Below, piece by piece: positions 24,959 to 38,100 of a stretch of 64,000 nt of DNA. The stretch's first letter is position 1. Each line of letters starts with the position of its first letter. Source of the stretch: Arion vulgaris (taxonomy: Eukaryota > Mollusca > Gastropoda > Stylommatophora > Arionidae); NCBI GenBank assembly GCA_020796225.1, contig CM036758.1, positions 32,457,647-32,521,646 on the forward strand, in the 5' to 3' direction. Both the position numbers and the translations under genes were made by a program. The notes under the pieces are model-generated. The model was not told where the DNA came from. It did no database searches and saw only the letters and a program-made list of their open reading frames with translations.

Positions 24959-25404
24959 GTTCATTTGTTGCTGCCTCAAGCCCCAAGGGCGTCATAGGCT
25001 AGTAAGTGATTGTTCAAGTAATTGTGAAACTTTCCATTAAATTTTGTTGGCGTTTCTGAACCCGGATGTGAGTTCAAGGACATAGCTATATAAATATATG
25101 TTCCATTATGATTCCCTCGTACACAGACATGGATGTGACAATTTTCTGAAGTGACTTACTCAACGTGTTACTTAACACGTGCGCACAATCAGTGTGTGCA
25201 AGAATACACGTCCCTCATAGTTCATAGTTCATAGTTCATAAGTACGGTTCCAACTTCACTGCAACGGGTCACCCCATAATTGCTCCGTTCCTGTGCCAAT
25301 GAAAATCACACGAAATGCTAACAGCTGTGAAATGTTTCCTGTGTGAACTAATTCCAGAATGAAACAGTCGCGTGCCGCCACAAAAAGAAACCGGCACCGC
25401 ATAA

Positions 25405-25623
25405 CCCTTTAGCTGCTAAGGACGTATATATACGTTTTTCGCATTCACTTCTAAAGGCGCATTAACACGTCTGCTATTATCTCTCCTCTGTGGGCTAAAG
25501 ACGTATTAACACGTTATACATTGCTACTGTCGCTGCTATAGGCATACATTCACGTTTGTGACCTAGAAACAAAGAGTAGCTATATTTAGCTCAGCCTTCG
25601 GAAAGTATGTAGCAGCGAAAGGG
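25405..25623. mobile_element. piggyBac-type MITE, second copy, 219 bp
   Basis: Same length and ends (CCCTTTAGCTGCTAAGGACG and GTAGCAGCGAAAGGG) as 18252-18470. The right flank is TTAA; the left flank is ATAA, one change from TTAA. 25640-26320 beyond it holds no recognised feature. Confidence 0.85.
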
Positions 25624-26319
25624 TTAAAAAGCATATGGCCGTCGCTAATGTAGCAACACAAAAACTGTTCATCACTTGAATTGCAATTCTTGTCGAAGGA
25701 ACATCAATCATGACAAAATGCCAATTTTCTGCACTCGCAATATAACTACATACGGCAGATTGAGCTTGTTCGTCATAACCGCTGTCCGCCATTTTCTGAA
25801 TACACACAACAAACGCACGGTTGACACAACAAAAAACATTCCATGTAACAGTCATAGCTCACAGCGTTGCTCAAGCACTAACTCAGTAGCTCGGCAAACG
25901 AAACAGGAAAATACCCGACCAAACATGGCGAAAATGCACTAGCAAAGTCGTGTTCAGAATCAAACAGTTCTGACTCTGAATGGTCATCCCGAATTCAGCC
26001 ATTACTGGCCAGATTTTTCATACGTCCCTCACTTGATGTGTTGCAAGGAAAATGCAAGGGCAATGTCCTTCCGCAAGAAAAATACGTGCGTCTTTTTGCA
26101 AATCCTTCCTTTCCTTCGCTTAAAATAATGTCTATATATTCAATGTTGTCTCTTGTTTTAACTTCATTGTCTTTTGTAACTCACACAGAGGTCTGTGTAC
26201 TTTTCTGTCCAGTGTTGTTTCCCTAGGCAAGTGAGTATGCCTCAGTATAACATATTTGGGGCAGTCTTGAAGTATGTGCTCTGTAGTCTGGGGTGCTTGC
26301 TCGACATGTGTGGAATTTT

Positions 26320-27115
26320 AAAAATGATCCATAGCCTTTTTAGACGTTAGGGTATGTAGTACCTGCCACTTCACATTACTAGGTCTTCGTGTGCAGGAGA
26401 TAGGAGGGCCAACTCCTGGGCAGCTGGTTTGGTGAATGTGTCTTGTCCATCGTACATAAACTTCCTCTCTGCCCTACTGTTTCATCCAAAGGATAAAGTC
26501 CATGCGTTTGGAATCAAGTATCGTTTGCAGGGGATGCCAGAAGATAGAATGGAATACGCACATAACCATCAACTGCCTTAGGTCTCTCCTCCGGATTTGG
26601 GGTTAATGTTTACTTCTCTAGCCTTCTGCAAAACCGTGCTGACCCACAAGGCAGTAGGGATTTACTCTTCTAAACTTTAGCAATCCATCCCCGGCACAAG
26701 ACAGTAGGTTTGATAATTGCAGATAGTACCAAGTAATTTAGTAAGTGAGTTTAGTTTAGTTTAGTCGTCGGATCATTATCACCGCACATCGAACCAATTA
26801 GTGCATAAGTGCTTCAAACTCCTCCTCAGTATGTCTCTCAGTTTAGTTTAGTTTAGTCGTCGGATCATCATCATTGAACATCGAACCACATAGTCTATAA
26901 ATGCTTCGATCTCCTCCTCAGTATGTCTCTCAGTTTAGTTTAGTTTAGTCGTCGGATTATTATCCCTGCATATCGAACCAATTAGTGCATAAGTGCTTCG
27001 ATCTCCTCCTCAGTATGTCTCTCAGTTTAGTTTAGTTTAGTCGTCAGATCATCATCATTGAACATCGAACCATATAGTCTATAAGTGCTTGGATCTTCTC
27101 TTCAGTATGTCTCTC
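26320..27115 (+). repeat. Family F repeat and 91-bp tandem repeat (4 copies)
   Basis: 26330-26745 matches 35650-36060 (CTGACCCACAAGGCAGTAGG). 26748-27112 is a 91-bp unit beginning CAGTTTAGTTTAGTTTAGTC, present four times; the first and third units share ATTAGTGCATAAGTGCTTC while the second and fourth share TAGTCTATAA, an ABAB pattern. Confidence 0.75.
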
Positions 27116-27248
27116 TGCGTGCAGCAGCTGGCTCTGTGTTGTTTTACTATTCTTCTTCGGGTACCAGTATAGTGCTATTGTCTAGGTACACCACATTTGA
27201 CGTGGTATTCTTGCAGTCTGGTTAGGGTTGTAGATTCATCACCATTAC

Positions 27249-28275
27249 TTGAATCACATACACGTCCTATATCCCATACATAATTTAGAATATCAACCTG
27301 GTCCATTGCATGCTCGCTCCGATAATACCAGAGTCATGGACATGCTACCAAAACAGGTCCCAAATACAAGTAGAAGTCTCAGGAATAATCTAAAAAAAAT
27401 ACAAACAGAGACAGAGCAAAGAGCCATTTCACTCCAAATGCTACGAGAGCAATATCCCACCAGCACATTGACACATGTGTTCACAGATGGCTCAGCTACA
27501 TATGCTACCAGAAAAGGAGGCAGCGGAATCTACATCACTCACCCTCAAGGAAACACAGAAACACACTCTCTGACAGCAGGAGAAACATGCACCAACTTTA
27601 GAGCAGAGGCAACAGCCCTTCTTGCAGCCATACAGATTCTCAACGACCAGCAAGTGTCAGCAAAAATATTGCAGTCTTTAGCGATTCAAGATCCGTTCTC
27701 ATGTCCCAGACAAGACAAGCTCATTCAGGACATACGGCAAAATATCAGCTTGTTGTCAAAAATCCGAACTGGTCTTACAGTGGATACCAGCTCACTGTGG
27801 CATACCAGGAAACGAAAAGGCTGACAAACTCGCAAAGGCTGGGGAAGCCTAACACAGCACCACTCAACACAAAGTTTTACAGAAGTAAAGACTCTCCTGA
27901 AACAATCCAGGAAAATGATCTGGAGAAAAACAAATGCAGGATACAACCCAGAGCACGACAGTATAAATACACTAAACAGAAAGCACAGTCTTCAGACTTA
28001 GAACGTGACACTGCAGTCTCAGAGAACACCTTCCCAGAATGGGTCTCAGGGACTCGGCAGCCTGCACCTGTGGTGCACCAAAGCAGTCCCCAGAGCACAT
28101 CCTGCAAGACTGCCCTAGACTGAGTAGCGAGAAATTGGAGATCTGGCCAACAGAAACAACACTACAAGACAAACTATGGGGAACCGGTGAAGACCTCAAG
28201 CGAACCGCCCTGTTTATGACACATACCGGTGTAGTCGCGTAGCAAAAGTTGATTGCAGAAGAAGAAGAAGAAGCA
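27249..28275 (+). mobile_element. LINE relic with RNase H and C-terminal Cys motif
   Basis: 27249-27824 reads LTHVFTDGSATYATRKGGSG, then CTNFRAEATALLAAIQIL, the D/E core of RNase H. After a frameshift comes LQWIPAHCGIPGNEKADKLA (about 27770-27830), the last RNase H motif. 28039-28242 gives CTCGAPKQSPEHILQDCPRL, the Cys/His motif near the end of these polymerases, and a stop followed by a GAAGAAG tail. It is a clear I/Jockey-group-like LINE, inactivated by frameshifts. Confidence 0.85.
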
Positions 28276-28329
28276 CGCCCGCCTTTTACCTACAAGCCCG
28301 CCCGAGTGGTTACCGGGGCCCAAATTTGG

Positions 28330-28560
28330 GATGTAAAGAATAGAACCACTGTTACCTGCCATGCATGTCGTAAGAGGCGACTAAGGAGGTTTGGCTGAAA
28401 TCGGATGCATGTGTCCTAAGCGTGTAGAAGTCTATGCGTTTAGGGGCCTACCAAACCAATGTTCAACATATACACGTTCTTGTCAAAGATCAAACATATC
28501 ACAAAGAGTGATTAAAATTGGTCGTAAAGAACGAACGCAAAGAAGAAGAAGAAGAAGACC
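28330..28560 (+). mobile_element. Diverged SINE-C copy
   Basis: AAAGAATAGAACCACTGTTA, GCATGTCGTAAGAGGCGACT and a GAAGAAGAAG tail match the family; the middle is shortened. Confidence 0.65.
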
Positions 28561-28649
28561 TACAAGCCTATCGACGCGTTTATTTCCCCTTACACCTGCA
28601 AGCCCTGGCACAAAAAATAAAATTCATTTTTGTCTGCCTATGCCACTTC

Positions 28650-29960
28650 AGTGACTCCAACCATTGTCTCCTAGCCAAGCCGGTTTCAATCTTCCTGAGC
28701 ATACTCATTGAATCACTGAGATAACATGTGTGAATACAAATCTGTGACTATAGCCAGGCCATCGCCTTAGTTATTGCCATGATTTCCATAGTGAGACTGT
28801 GTGTAGTTACGATAAAACTGCCACTGTCTTCCTTCACAACATCCCCACCGACTTGAGAAGTGAAAACACATGAGCTACTCACTTGTCGAATCACTGACCA
28901 ATCTTGTATAAATGATTACATCGTGCTCAGACGAGTTCTTATAAAGTATTGGTTACTAAACTGACGTTACAGCTTCCTGGGGACGACCATAGGTGCTTAG
29001 TATCTCCAACATATTTCCCAGGTTATGCATACTGATGGTTTCTATAGCTCGCTGGTTAAATATCCTTCTCTCTTTGCCCCTCAACCATCCAGCTCTACTT
29101 GTACAACAGGTAATTCCAAACTCCGTAAATCGCTCTATTGATTCAACATCTAATTTAGTGTCCTTATCCAAGAGTAAGTCACCAATATACAAAAGACCAC
29201 CTTCTTATCCAACAGTAGGTCACCAATATACAAACGAACTTCTCCCTTATCCAACAGTAGGTCACCAATATACAAAAGAACACCTTCTTATCCAACAGTA
29301 GGTCGCCAATATACAAAAGAACACCTCCTTATCCAACAGTAGGTCACCAATATACAAAAGAACACCTCCTTATCCAACAGTAGGTCACCAATATACAAAA
29401 GAACACCTCCTTATCCAACAGTAGGTCACCAATATACAAAAGAACACCCCCTTATCCAACAGTAGGTCACCAATATACAAAAACACCCTTATCCAACAGT
29501 AGGTCACCAATATACAAAAGAATACCCACTTATCCAACAGTAGGTCACCAATATACAAAAGAACACCTTCTTATCCAACAGTAGGTCACCAATATACAAA
29601 AGAACACCCCCTTATCCAACAGTAGGTCACCAATATACAAAAGAACACCCCTTATCCAACAGTAGGTCACCAATATACAAAAGAACTTCTTCCTTATCCA
29701 TCCTAAGCTCTCCAACAATCGATGGTTTCGATGCAAGCATGTCCGCTTTTTCGTTGCCGTGAACACCAGCATGCCCAGAACACTAGTTCCATGTGAGTCT
29801 CTGGAGGTTGGAAACTTCTATAGACGACATCCACTTATACCGAAACCTGCCGTTCTGGATGTTCCGAAACATCGACTGAGAGTCAGAAACAACAACGGCC
29901 CCAGTAAATGGAGCCACAGAGAGCCAATAGAGAACAGCAGTAACTTAACTACTCATAATT
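28650..29960 (-). mobile_element. RNase H-class LINE relic holding a 40-bp array
   Basis: Minus-strand HGNEKADMLASKPSIVGELR (near 29690-29760) is the last RNase H motif. It leads into LLYIGDLLLDK, which the array repeats, and then LDVESIERFTEFGITCCTSR (28980-29160). This establishes array and element as one unit. Confidence 0.7.
29166..29700. repeat. 40-bp minisatellite, about 13 copies
   Basis: Unit CTTATCCAACAGTAGGTCAC then CAATATACAAAAGAACACCT with length changes of 1-6 bp between copies. The minus strand reads YIGDLLLDK over and over, the coding text of the surrounding LINE. Confidence 0.95.
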
Positions 29961-30116
29961 AATTAATTAATTAATTGCACAGAAATTAACGCCCGAGTAA
30001 GTATGTGTACCTACACAATATTAATTTGTAGAAGTTGAATCTGCAGGTGAATTAAGCGCATGACCAGAGATCACAGAAGAAGAAGCAGCAGAATCGACTG
30101 GCAACACCAGTTCAAG
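29957..30116 (+). promoter_or_regulatory. Probable 5' flank and 5' UTR of the C3-like gene
   Basis: Only about 160 bp separate the LINE relic from the start codon. The interval holds a TTAA/ATTA run (29957-29977), an AT-rich stretch and a purine-rich leader (AGAAGAAGAAGCAGCAG). No TATA box or initiator can be fixed; a further non-coding exon upstream is possible. Confidence 0.3.
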
Positions 30117-30178
30117 ATGGGACCATCTGCGATTGGCTGTTTCCTGTTTTTATTCAGCATGCTTGACACATGCGTGGG
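30117..30178 (+). CDS. C3-like gene exon 1: start codon and signal peptide
   Basis: The ATG has A at -3 and G at +4, a good Kozak context. It opens MGPSAIGCFLFLFSMLDTCV, a short N-region, a hydrophobic core and a small-residue end, as expected for a cleaved signal peptide. The exon ends GG before the donor GTAAGT, leaving two bases that combine with the first base of exon 2 to make Gly21. Upstream 5' UTR sequence is purine-rich (AAGAAGAAGCAGCAG). Other ATGs nearby are out of phase with exon 2. Confidence 0.85.
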
Positions 30179-33100
30179 GTAAGTCGTTACAAGTAGCCAC
30201 TTCCGATACTTGTATCACGTATTTCTCGAGCCCCTCATATTTAGATAGCTTTATATTTTCTCATTACACAATTCTCTCATTCCATCCCTCTCTTATTCCA
30301 CCCCTTTCTCATTACACCATTCTCTCATTCTACCACTCTCCCATTCTATCACTCTCTCATTCTACCACTCTATCATTTTACTACTCTCTCATTCCATCAC
30401 TCTCCCATTCTACCACTCTCTCATTCTATCACTCTCTTATTCCATCACTTTCTCATTCTACCACTCTCTCATTCTACCACTCTCTCATTCTATCACTCTC
30501 TTATTTTACCACTCTCTCATTCTATCACTCTTTCATTCCATCACTCTCTCATTCTATCACTCTCTTATTCCATCACTCTCTCATTCTACCACTCTCTCAT
30601 TCTACCACTCTCTCATTCTATCACTCTCTTATTTTACCACTCTCTCATTCTATCACTCTCTTATTTTACCACTCTCTCATTCTACCACTCTCTCATTCGA
30701 CCTCTAACTCCATTCTCTCCATTTACTATTCTCTCACTCAATTCCTCTCCCACTCCATTACTTCCCCACTCAATACATCACCCACTCACTCTATCATTCA
30801 CTCACTCCATCGCTCACTATATCACCCACTCATTCCATCCTTAACTCTCTCCATCACTCACTCCCCCAGTCCCCATCCCTTCTCATCTCATCTCTGACTC
30901 CCACACTCTCCCACTCCATCACACTCTCGCTTATAAACAACATCCACTAACGTCTACTCTCCAAACGTCCCCAACTGCCTACTGTTGCTGCTTTCAACAA
31001 ATTCTGTGTTTACAACATTAAAACAACACCCACAAGAAAAGCAAATTAACAATCGTCTTATTGTCAGTTCCAATGTTGTATCAATCCTAACATATGTCAG
31101 CGAGAGTTGGAAAATGTTGTATCAATCCTAACATATGTCAGCGAGAGTTGGAAAATGTTGTATCAATCCTAACATATGCCAGCGAGAGTTGGAAAATGTT
31201 GTATCAATCCTAACATATGCCAGCGAGAGTTGGAAAATGTTGTATCAATCCTAACATATGTCAACGAGAGTTGGAAAATGTTGTATCAATCCTAACATAT
31301 GTCAGCGAGAGTTGGAAAATGTTGTATCAATCCTAACATATGTCAGCGAGAGTTGGAAAATGTTGTATCAATCCTAACATATGCCAGCGAGAGTTGGAAA
31401 ATGTTGTATCAATCCTAACATATGTCAGCGAGAGTTGGAAAATGTTGTATCAATCCTAACATATGTCAGCGAGAGTTGGAAAATGTTGTATCAATCCTAA
31501 CATATGCCAGCGAGAGTTGGAAAATGTTGTATCAATCCTAACATATGCCAGCGAGAGTTGGAAAATGTTGTATCAATCCTAACATATGCCAGCGAGAGTT
31601 GGAAAATGTTGTATCAATCCTAACATATGCCAGCGAGAGTTGGAAAATGTTGTATCAATCCTAACATATGTCAGCGAGAGTTGGAAAATGTTGTATCAAT
31701 CCTAACATATGCCAGCGAGAGTTGGAAAATGTTGTATCAATCCTAACATATGTCAGCGAGAGTTGGAAAATGTTGTATCAATCCTAACATATGTCAGCGA
31801 GAGTTGGAAAATGTTGTATCAATCCTAACATATGCCAGCGAGAGTTGGAAAATGTTGTATCAATCCTAACATATGCCAGCGAGAGTTGGAAAATGTTGTA
31901 TCAATCCTAACATATGCCAGCGAGAGTTGGAAAATGTTGTATCAATCCTAACATATGCCAGCGAGAGTTGGAAAATGTTGTATCAATCCTAACATATGTC
32001 AGCGAGAGTTGGAAAATGTTGTATCAATCCTAACATATGTCAGCGAGAGTTGGAAAATGTTGTATCAATCCTAACATATGCCAGCGAGAGTTGGAAAATG
32101 TTGTACCAATCCTAACATATGCCAGCGAGAGTTGGAAAATGTTGTACCAATCCTAACATATGCCAGCGAGAGTTGGAAAATGTTGTACCAATCCTAACAT
32201 ATGCCAGCGAGAGTTGGAAAATGTTGTATCAATCCTCACATTTGCCAGCGAGAGTTGGAAGATGACAAAAGATATAGAAAGTAAGTTGAAGGAATTTGAA
32301 AATAGATGTCTGTGAAAACTAGTAACAACTGTAATAAGAAAGAGAAGAGGAAGATATGTTAGGCATACTCTGAGAAGAAATGTCTTGTCAGCCACTTGTA
32401 ACAACTTTTATAACAAGAAGGAGATGGAGACATGTTGGGACAGAGTCAACTATAAACTTATGGGCCTTCGGACTCGGGAAAGAATTATGGGAAATCAGAC
32501 TACAACTACACCATGTGACCTCTCATTCCAGTATTGGTGTATATAGACGAATTAATTTTAAAATCAATACAACATGCTAACCGAAGTTATATTATGCAAC
32601 AAGTTAAGTTTAACAATAAGGAATATCAACATTATGAATATTTTTCACCAATAAATAACCATAGACTCACAGAATTGAATGAAATGCAAGAAAGCTTGCA
32701 GTGTTATATCAAACATATATATATTCCAGCCCCCTTCTCTGATCTAGGTCAGGGATTCCCGGTCAGTTGTCTGGTCTAGTTATCTAGAGTTGGCTGTGGT
32801 TGGGCATGCCTTGAGAAAAAATGATCAAAGAATACCAAAGCAGACATTGAAATGGGAAGCAAAGGATTCAAGAAAGAGAGTAGGCCATAGGAAGGCCCTG
32901 AAACGAACTTTGCTGAGAGAGGCAAGAAATATCGGACTCAATTCCATGAAATAAATTGTGCGAATTGCCCAGGATAGAGTGGTATAGAGAAATTACTTTC
33001 ATGCCCTATGCAATGTATAACGGTACGAGGGGAATTATTATTATTTATTATTAATAAAAACTAACTATATTATACAGAGTGAAGTTTCTGCTGACCGTCC

Positions 33101-35085
33101 CGAAAGAAGTCTTCTATGATTCAAACATTGTTGTTTCTGTGTCGGCATCTGGTGTGCTCCCTAGGTACTCGGAGACGGTAACGCTGGAATATAGAGGCAA
33201 AAATGACCAAAGCCGGGTTCTTAACGTCACGACGTTGAGGTTTACATCAGGTATGTATGTGTGTATGTGTGTGTCATCATCAGCATCATCAAATAGCTTG
33301 TCATGTGCAGACCTTTGCTACCCTAACAGTCCTTCGGGTTTCTCTCATAGGCCAAATGCCTCTGCAACCGTCAGGCTCAAACCACCTGTTAACATGCTGA
33401 ATCCATCGTCTCCATGGTCTTCCTCCTCTTTGCCGGGATGCCTCCTTCCATGATGGTCTTCTCCAACCCTTCGTGTCTCTTTATATGTCCAAAATACTTT
33501 AATTTTCTCATTCTTATTTGTATCAGCAGCCAGTTTTCTTTGATTTTGAGTTGTTTCTGGATAGATCTATTTGTTCTCTTCTCTGTCCATGATATAGGAA
33601 GGACTCTTCTGTAACACTTATATTCAAAATTACATATGTTTTTCCACTACTTTGTTAAATGTTCGTAATCAATAATCTTCTTCTTCTGCGATCAACTTCT
33701 ACGATCAACTTCTGCTAGGATCAACTTCTGCTAATATCAACTTCTGCTAGGATCAACTTCTGCTAATATCAACTTCTGCTAGGATCAACTTCTGCTAATA
33801 TCAACTTCTGCGATCAACTTTGCAGGATCAACTTCTGCTAATATCAACTTCTGCTAGGATCAACTTCTGCTAGGATCAACTTCTGCTAATATCAACTTCT
33901 GCTAATATCAACTTCTGCTAGAATCAACTTCTGCTAATATCAACTTCTGCTAGGATCAACTTCTGCTAATATCAACTTCTGCTAATATCAACTTCTGCGA
34001 TCAACTTCTGCTAATATCAACTTCTGCGATCAACTTCTGCTAGGATCAACTTCTGCTAGGATCAACTTCTGCTAGGATCAACTTCTGCTAATATCAACTT
34101 CTGCTATGAGGTGTGCTCTGAGATCGCAGTGTCCCGTTCTAAGTCTGAAGACTGTGGTATGAGGTGTGCTCTGAGACCGCAGTGTCCCGTTCTAAGTCTG
34201 AAGACTGTGGTATGAGGTGTGCTCTGAGACCGCAGTGTCCCGTTCTAAGTCTGAAGACTGTGGTATGCACTTTTCTGCTTAATGTTTGATTTATTGATTG
34301 ATAGGATCATCATCATTGCACTTTGGTGAGTAACCATGTGTGATCTGATCTTTTTCTTAAACACAGGAAGATCTCAGCAGCAGTTCACGAACTCCGTAGC
34401 ATCGGCGAGGGTCTCTGATGTAATTTTGCAGATGGTAAAGATATTTTATAGGAACTTTATTTTACATTTTTTTTTCAAATGAATTTTGCCAGGGCAGCGG
34501 CTTTCCAGCCTGTTCTTCTCGATTTTGAACTGTCAAGGGTTCTTTTACGAACTCAAATTGAACACGGGATCTACGTTTTATCGTCCGTCTATTATGGACA
34601 GCCTACTCAAGACACGAGAGGAGACTTAACATCTTTCACCTTCGATGTCTCCGCAAGATTATGAACATCAGGTGGTACGACAAGATAACCAACTCTGAAG
34701 TACTACAACGTGCAAATCTGCCTTCCATCATGGGCATGCTCAGCAGTAGACGACTAAGATGGTTGGGGCATGTGAGAAGAATGGAAACTTATCGCATACC
34801 AAAACAAATGTTGTTCTGTGAACTTTCGGAGGAAGAGGCACCAGGGCAGACCACTGCTCAGATATAAAGATGTCTGCAAAACCTCAATGAAAACTTCTCA
34901 TAGATCCCAGCACATGGGAGGGACTAGCAGATGACAGAGTTGTGTGGAAAGCCAAATTACGGAAGGGCGCAGAATCTTTTGAGAAGAGACTTATGTACGA
35001 GCTGAACAACAGGAGAGAAAAGCGAAAACTCAGAAGTTGTCACAGTAAAACACTTGCCAATTGACCGTCTGTAAAGATGAAAAGG

Positions 35086-35137
<52 letters not shown>

Positions 35138-38100
35138 GACTAGGAACTCGATCTACATTGAGATCAAGGATCTCTGGAAAATATCCCAATGTCTCCACGA
35201 AGGAACGAACCGAGAACCTTTGAAACGAGAGACGAGTACCTAGCCTCTACGCCACCGAGACCTCTCAACTGTATTTTAAAGTATTTATGTATTTTGTTTT
35301 TATCAATTCCTAATCTCTTTTTCATTTCTGTTATATTTTTAAAAAGACGGGCTACAGACATGGAACGTCATGTTCTCCTGGGAACGCATTCATAGTATTG
35401 AGGAGACGGGCCTACAGCTGACTATGTCTAGTGGCAAATATGAAGTTAAAAAAGAACTGACATTTAGCCAGAACTTCGGCTACATCTTCATACAGACAGA
35501 CAAACCGGTATATACTCCATTGCAGTCGGGTACGTATTTTGTAATCGGTAATCGCAATAAATTAAGAGTATTCATCAATACAATCAGAGGTTATCGAATA
35601 CAAGTATTTAACTATTTCTTATATATGGCATTTTTTCGCCTTTAGACGGTCAATAAGCAAGGATGACGTGTCATTTCCTAGCCTGGACAGCTGATATGGG
35701 GAATGTGCTTTGTCCATTTTGCACAAACTCCTCTCTACCCTACTGTTTCATCCAAAGGAAAGTATGGAGTCAATCAGGGTTTGTAGGCGATGCCAGAAGA
35801 TGGAATATAATACACACATGACCTTCAACTGCCTTAGGTCACTCCTCCGAATTTTGGGTCAAGGCTTACTCCTCTAGCTTTCTACATAACCGTGCTGACC
35901 CGCAAGGCAGTGGGTTTTTCTATCAGGGTTTACTCACCTAGCCTTTAGCACTCCTGAGCCCCTCCACAAGGCAGTGGGTTTAACAGTTGCAGATGGTACC
36001 ATCTACTGTCATAAGGTAGCAGATGAAACATCTGATTTCTTAGTGAAGTGAGTTTCCGGTACTTTCAAGTATTTGTAACTGTTGCTACCAATACTCGTTA
36101 CTTAGTAGTCATTATTTAGTCGTTACATTCTCTTGCCGGGATACCTCCTTCTATAATAGTCTTCTCTAACCCTTCATGTCTTTTTATATGTTCAAAATAT
36201 CTAGATTTTCTATGCTTAAAACTCCATATTCTCTTGTTAGAATAAGCTTGAACCTATCTATGAATGATGTGTGTGTGTATGTTATATGTGTACACTTGAG
36301 TGTATCTGAGCTGTTTCGTTTCAAATATACAAACATATATATCTACACAAGCTTATCTTATGTGTTTGTGTAGACCTTGTTCTATCGAATCTGACCTGAT
36401 TATTTTTTGTTCAACAAGTGAAGCTTTTTACGAAAGACACTCCCCAGTAAAGCTATTTTTTTGAAGAACTAGCTGGTTGGGTTCTTAAATCCTGTGTTTG
36501 GTAATTATTTTTCTCCGGAAGCACCTAATACTTGTTCACTTACCTTAATCTCTGTCCCAGGTTATTCTGAGGTGAAGGTCAATGAGAGAGTGGATGCACT
36601 GGCGAGCAATACTACGATCGACATCATCAACGCTCGAAAAGAAAAAAAATACGCTTTTAAGATTTCAACGAAGAAGATAAAGGGTATTCTCTATTTTGGT
36701 TGCGCAAATTGTGCATAAAGTTAGATGTGACAAGATGGGAAAACCATGAGAGAAACCCCAGTAGATACATCAACCAACACAGAATGGGAGTTGTTAGTCT
36801 AAACACACTGAAATACATGCTTGGAAGGAGATTGGAGCACTTATGGACATGTCCGATGAAGATGATCCTCAAGTGAACAATGAACTTGTTCACAGTCTAT
36901 TTATTGATCATATTCATTGGCTCCCTTGCTTCTCTTGGGTTTATTTAAACTCTTTATTCTCTTCTTGTTACTAATTTGTTTTGTATTCTTCCTTCAGTCA
37001 AGTTCCGGGTTGTTACTAATTTGTTTTGTATTCTTCCTTCAGTCAAGTTCCGGGTCATTGCTGTTGATGAATTTCAAAAACTTGCTAAATACTTCATTCA
37101 AATTGAGATCAAGGTCAGTGTTATCTACATGTTTGTTATTGTTTGTGTCAGCATCATCGTTATCATCATCATCGTTATCATCATCATCATCATTATTTGC
37201 ATCTACATTATCATCTACATTATCATCTACATTAACATCTACACCATCATTGGCTCCTGCGCTTCCTGTGAAAGCCCTATTAGCGACCACAGGGCGTTCA
37301 AAATGTCAGACTTATCCATTTGCTGACCCCCTGATATGGTGGTAGGGACAGCCAGCTCGCCTGCTCTCTCATTACCATCGACATCCAAGTGTCTCGGGAT
37401 GACGATAAATGTAATTATGTTAATTGTTGACGCTTGTAGGGATTCAGTCCATTGCCTGCGCAATGAACCAGCATCCACCTTCCTGATCATACTCAATGAA
37501 TCACTCAGAATGATGCCCGCGTAAGTGTAGTTTTGCGATTCTAGCCAGAGTAGTGCCATAATCGCCTTCAGTACCTCCAATGTCATGCTACTTGTTGTCA
37601 TACTAAATAATAATAGCTGTCTATCGCAAGCGATGATGCCAACAGCATAAGACGTGTAGTGCTGCACGTCTCTGGTGTGTGCGGAGATGATTGTAGAGTC
37701 CAGTCCTAGAACACAAGCCCCTACTACGGGTGGGGCATATATGATTAAGTTTAGACATGTGCATGTTGTGTGTTCTGTCTTTTTACGCAGCTTGTTTTCT
37801 CTGTACCTCAACAGGAGGATGATTCTCAGCTATGCGGGTTCCTCTTGTGTTGTTACAGCGCCACATTTGGCGACCTTGCATCATGGTTCCCCAGCACATG
37901 GTGTCTAAATCGAAGCATTTCAGATAGTGTTTTTAAAGCGTTTTTTCTGTCCACCAGCTGAACGTTGGCCCCCTTCAAGTTCGCCATAGATCAACTGTTT
38001 TGGGATGCGTTTATCCGACATCCGAGAAACGTGACCTGCCAGGATGTTGACGATTGGGAGCTTTGCTCTTGTGAGGACTTCGGTATCTGGAATTTTGTCC

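Noticed and set aside
30133..30897. 254-codon frame starting just after the true ATG
   Set aside because: Wrong frame through exon 1 and then a CT-rich array in intron 1; no match to exon 2 phase.
35342..35368. Alternative exon 3 start after CTACAG at 35356
   Set aside because: It would break the phase with exon 2 and lose codons; the AAAAAG acceptor fits.
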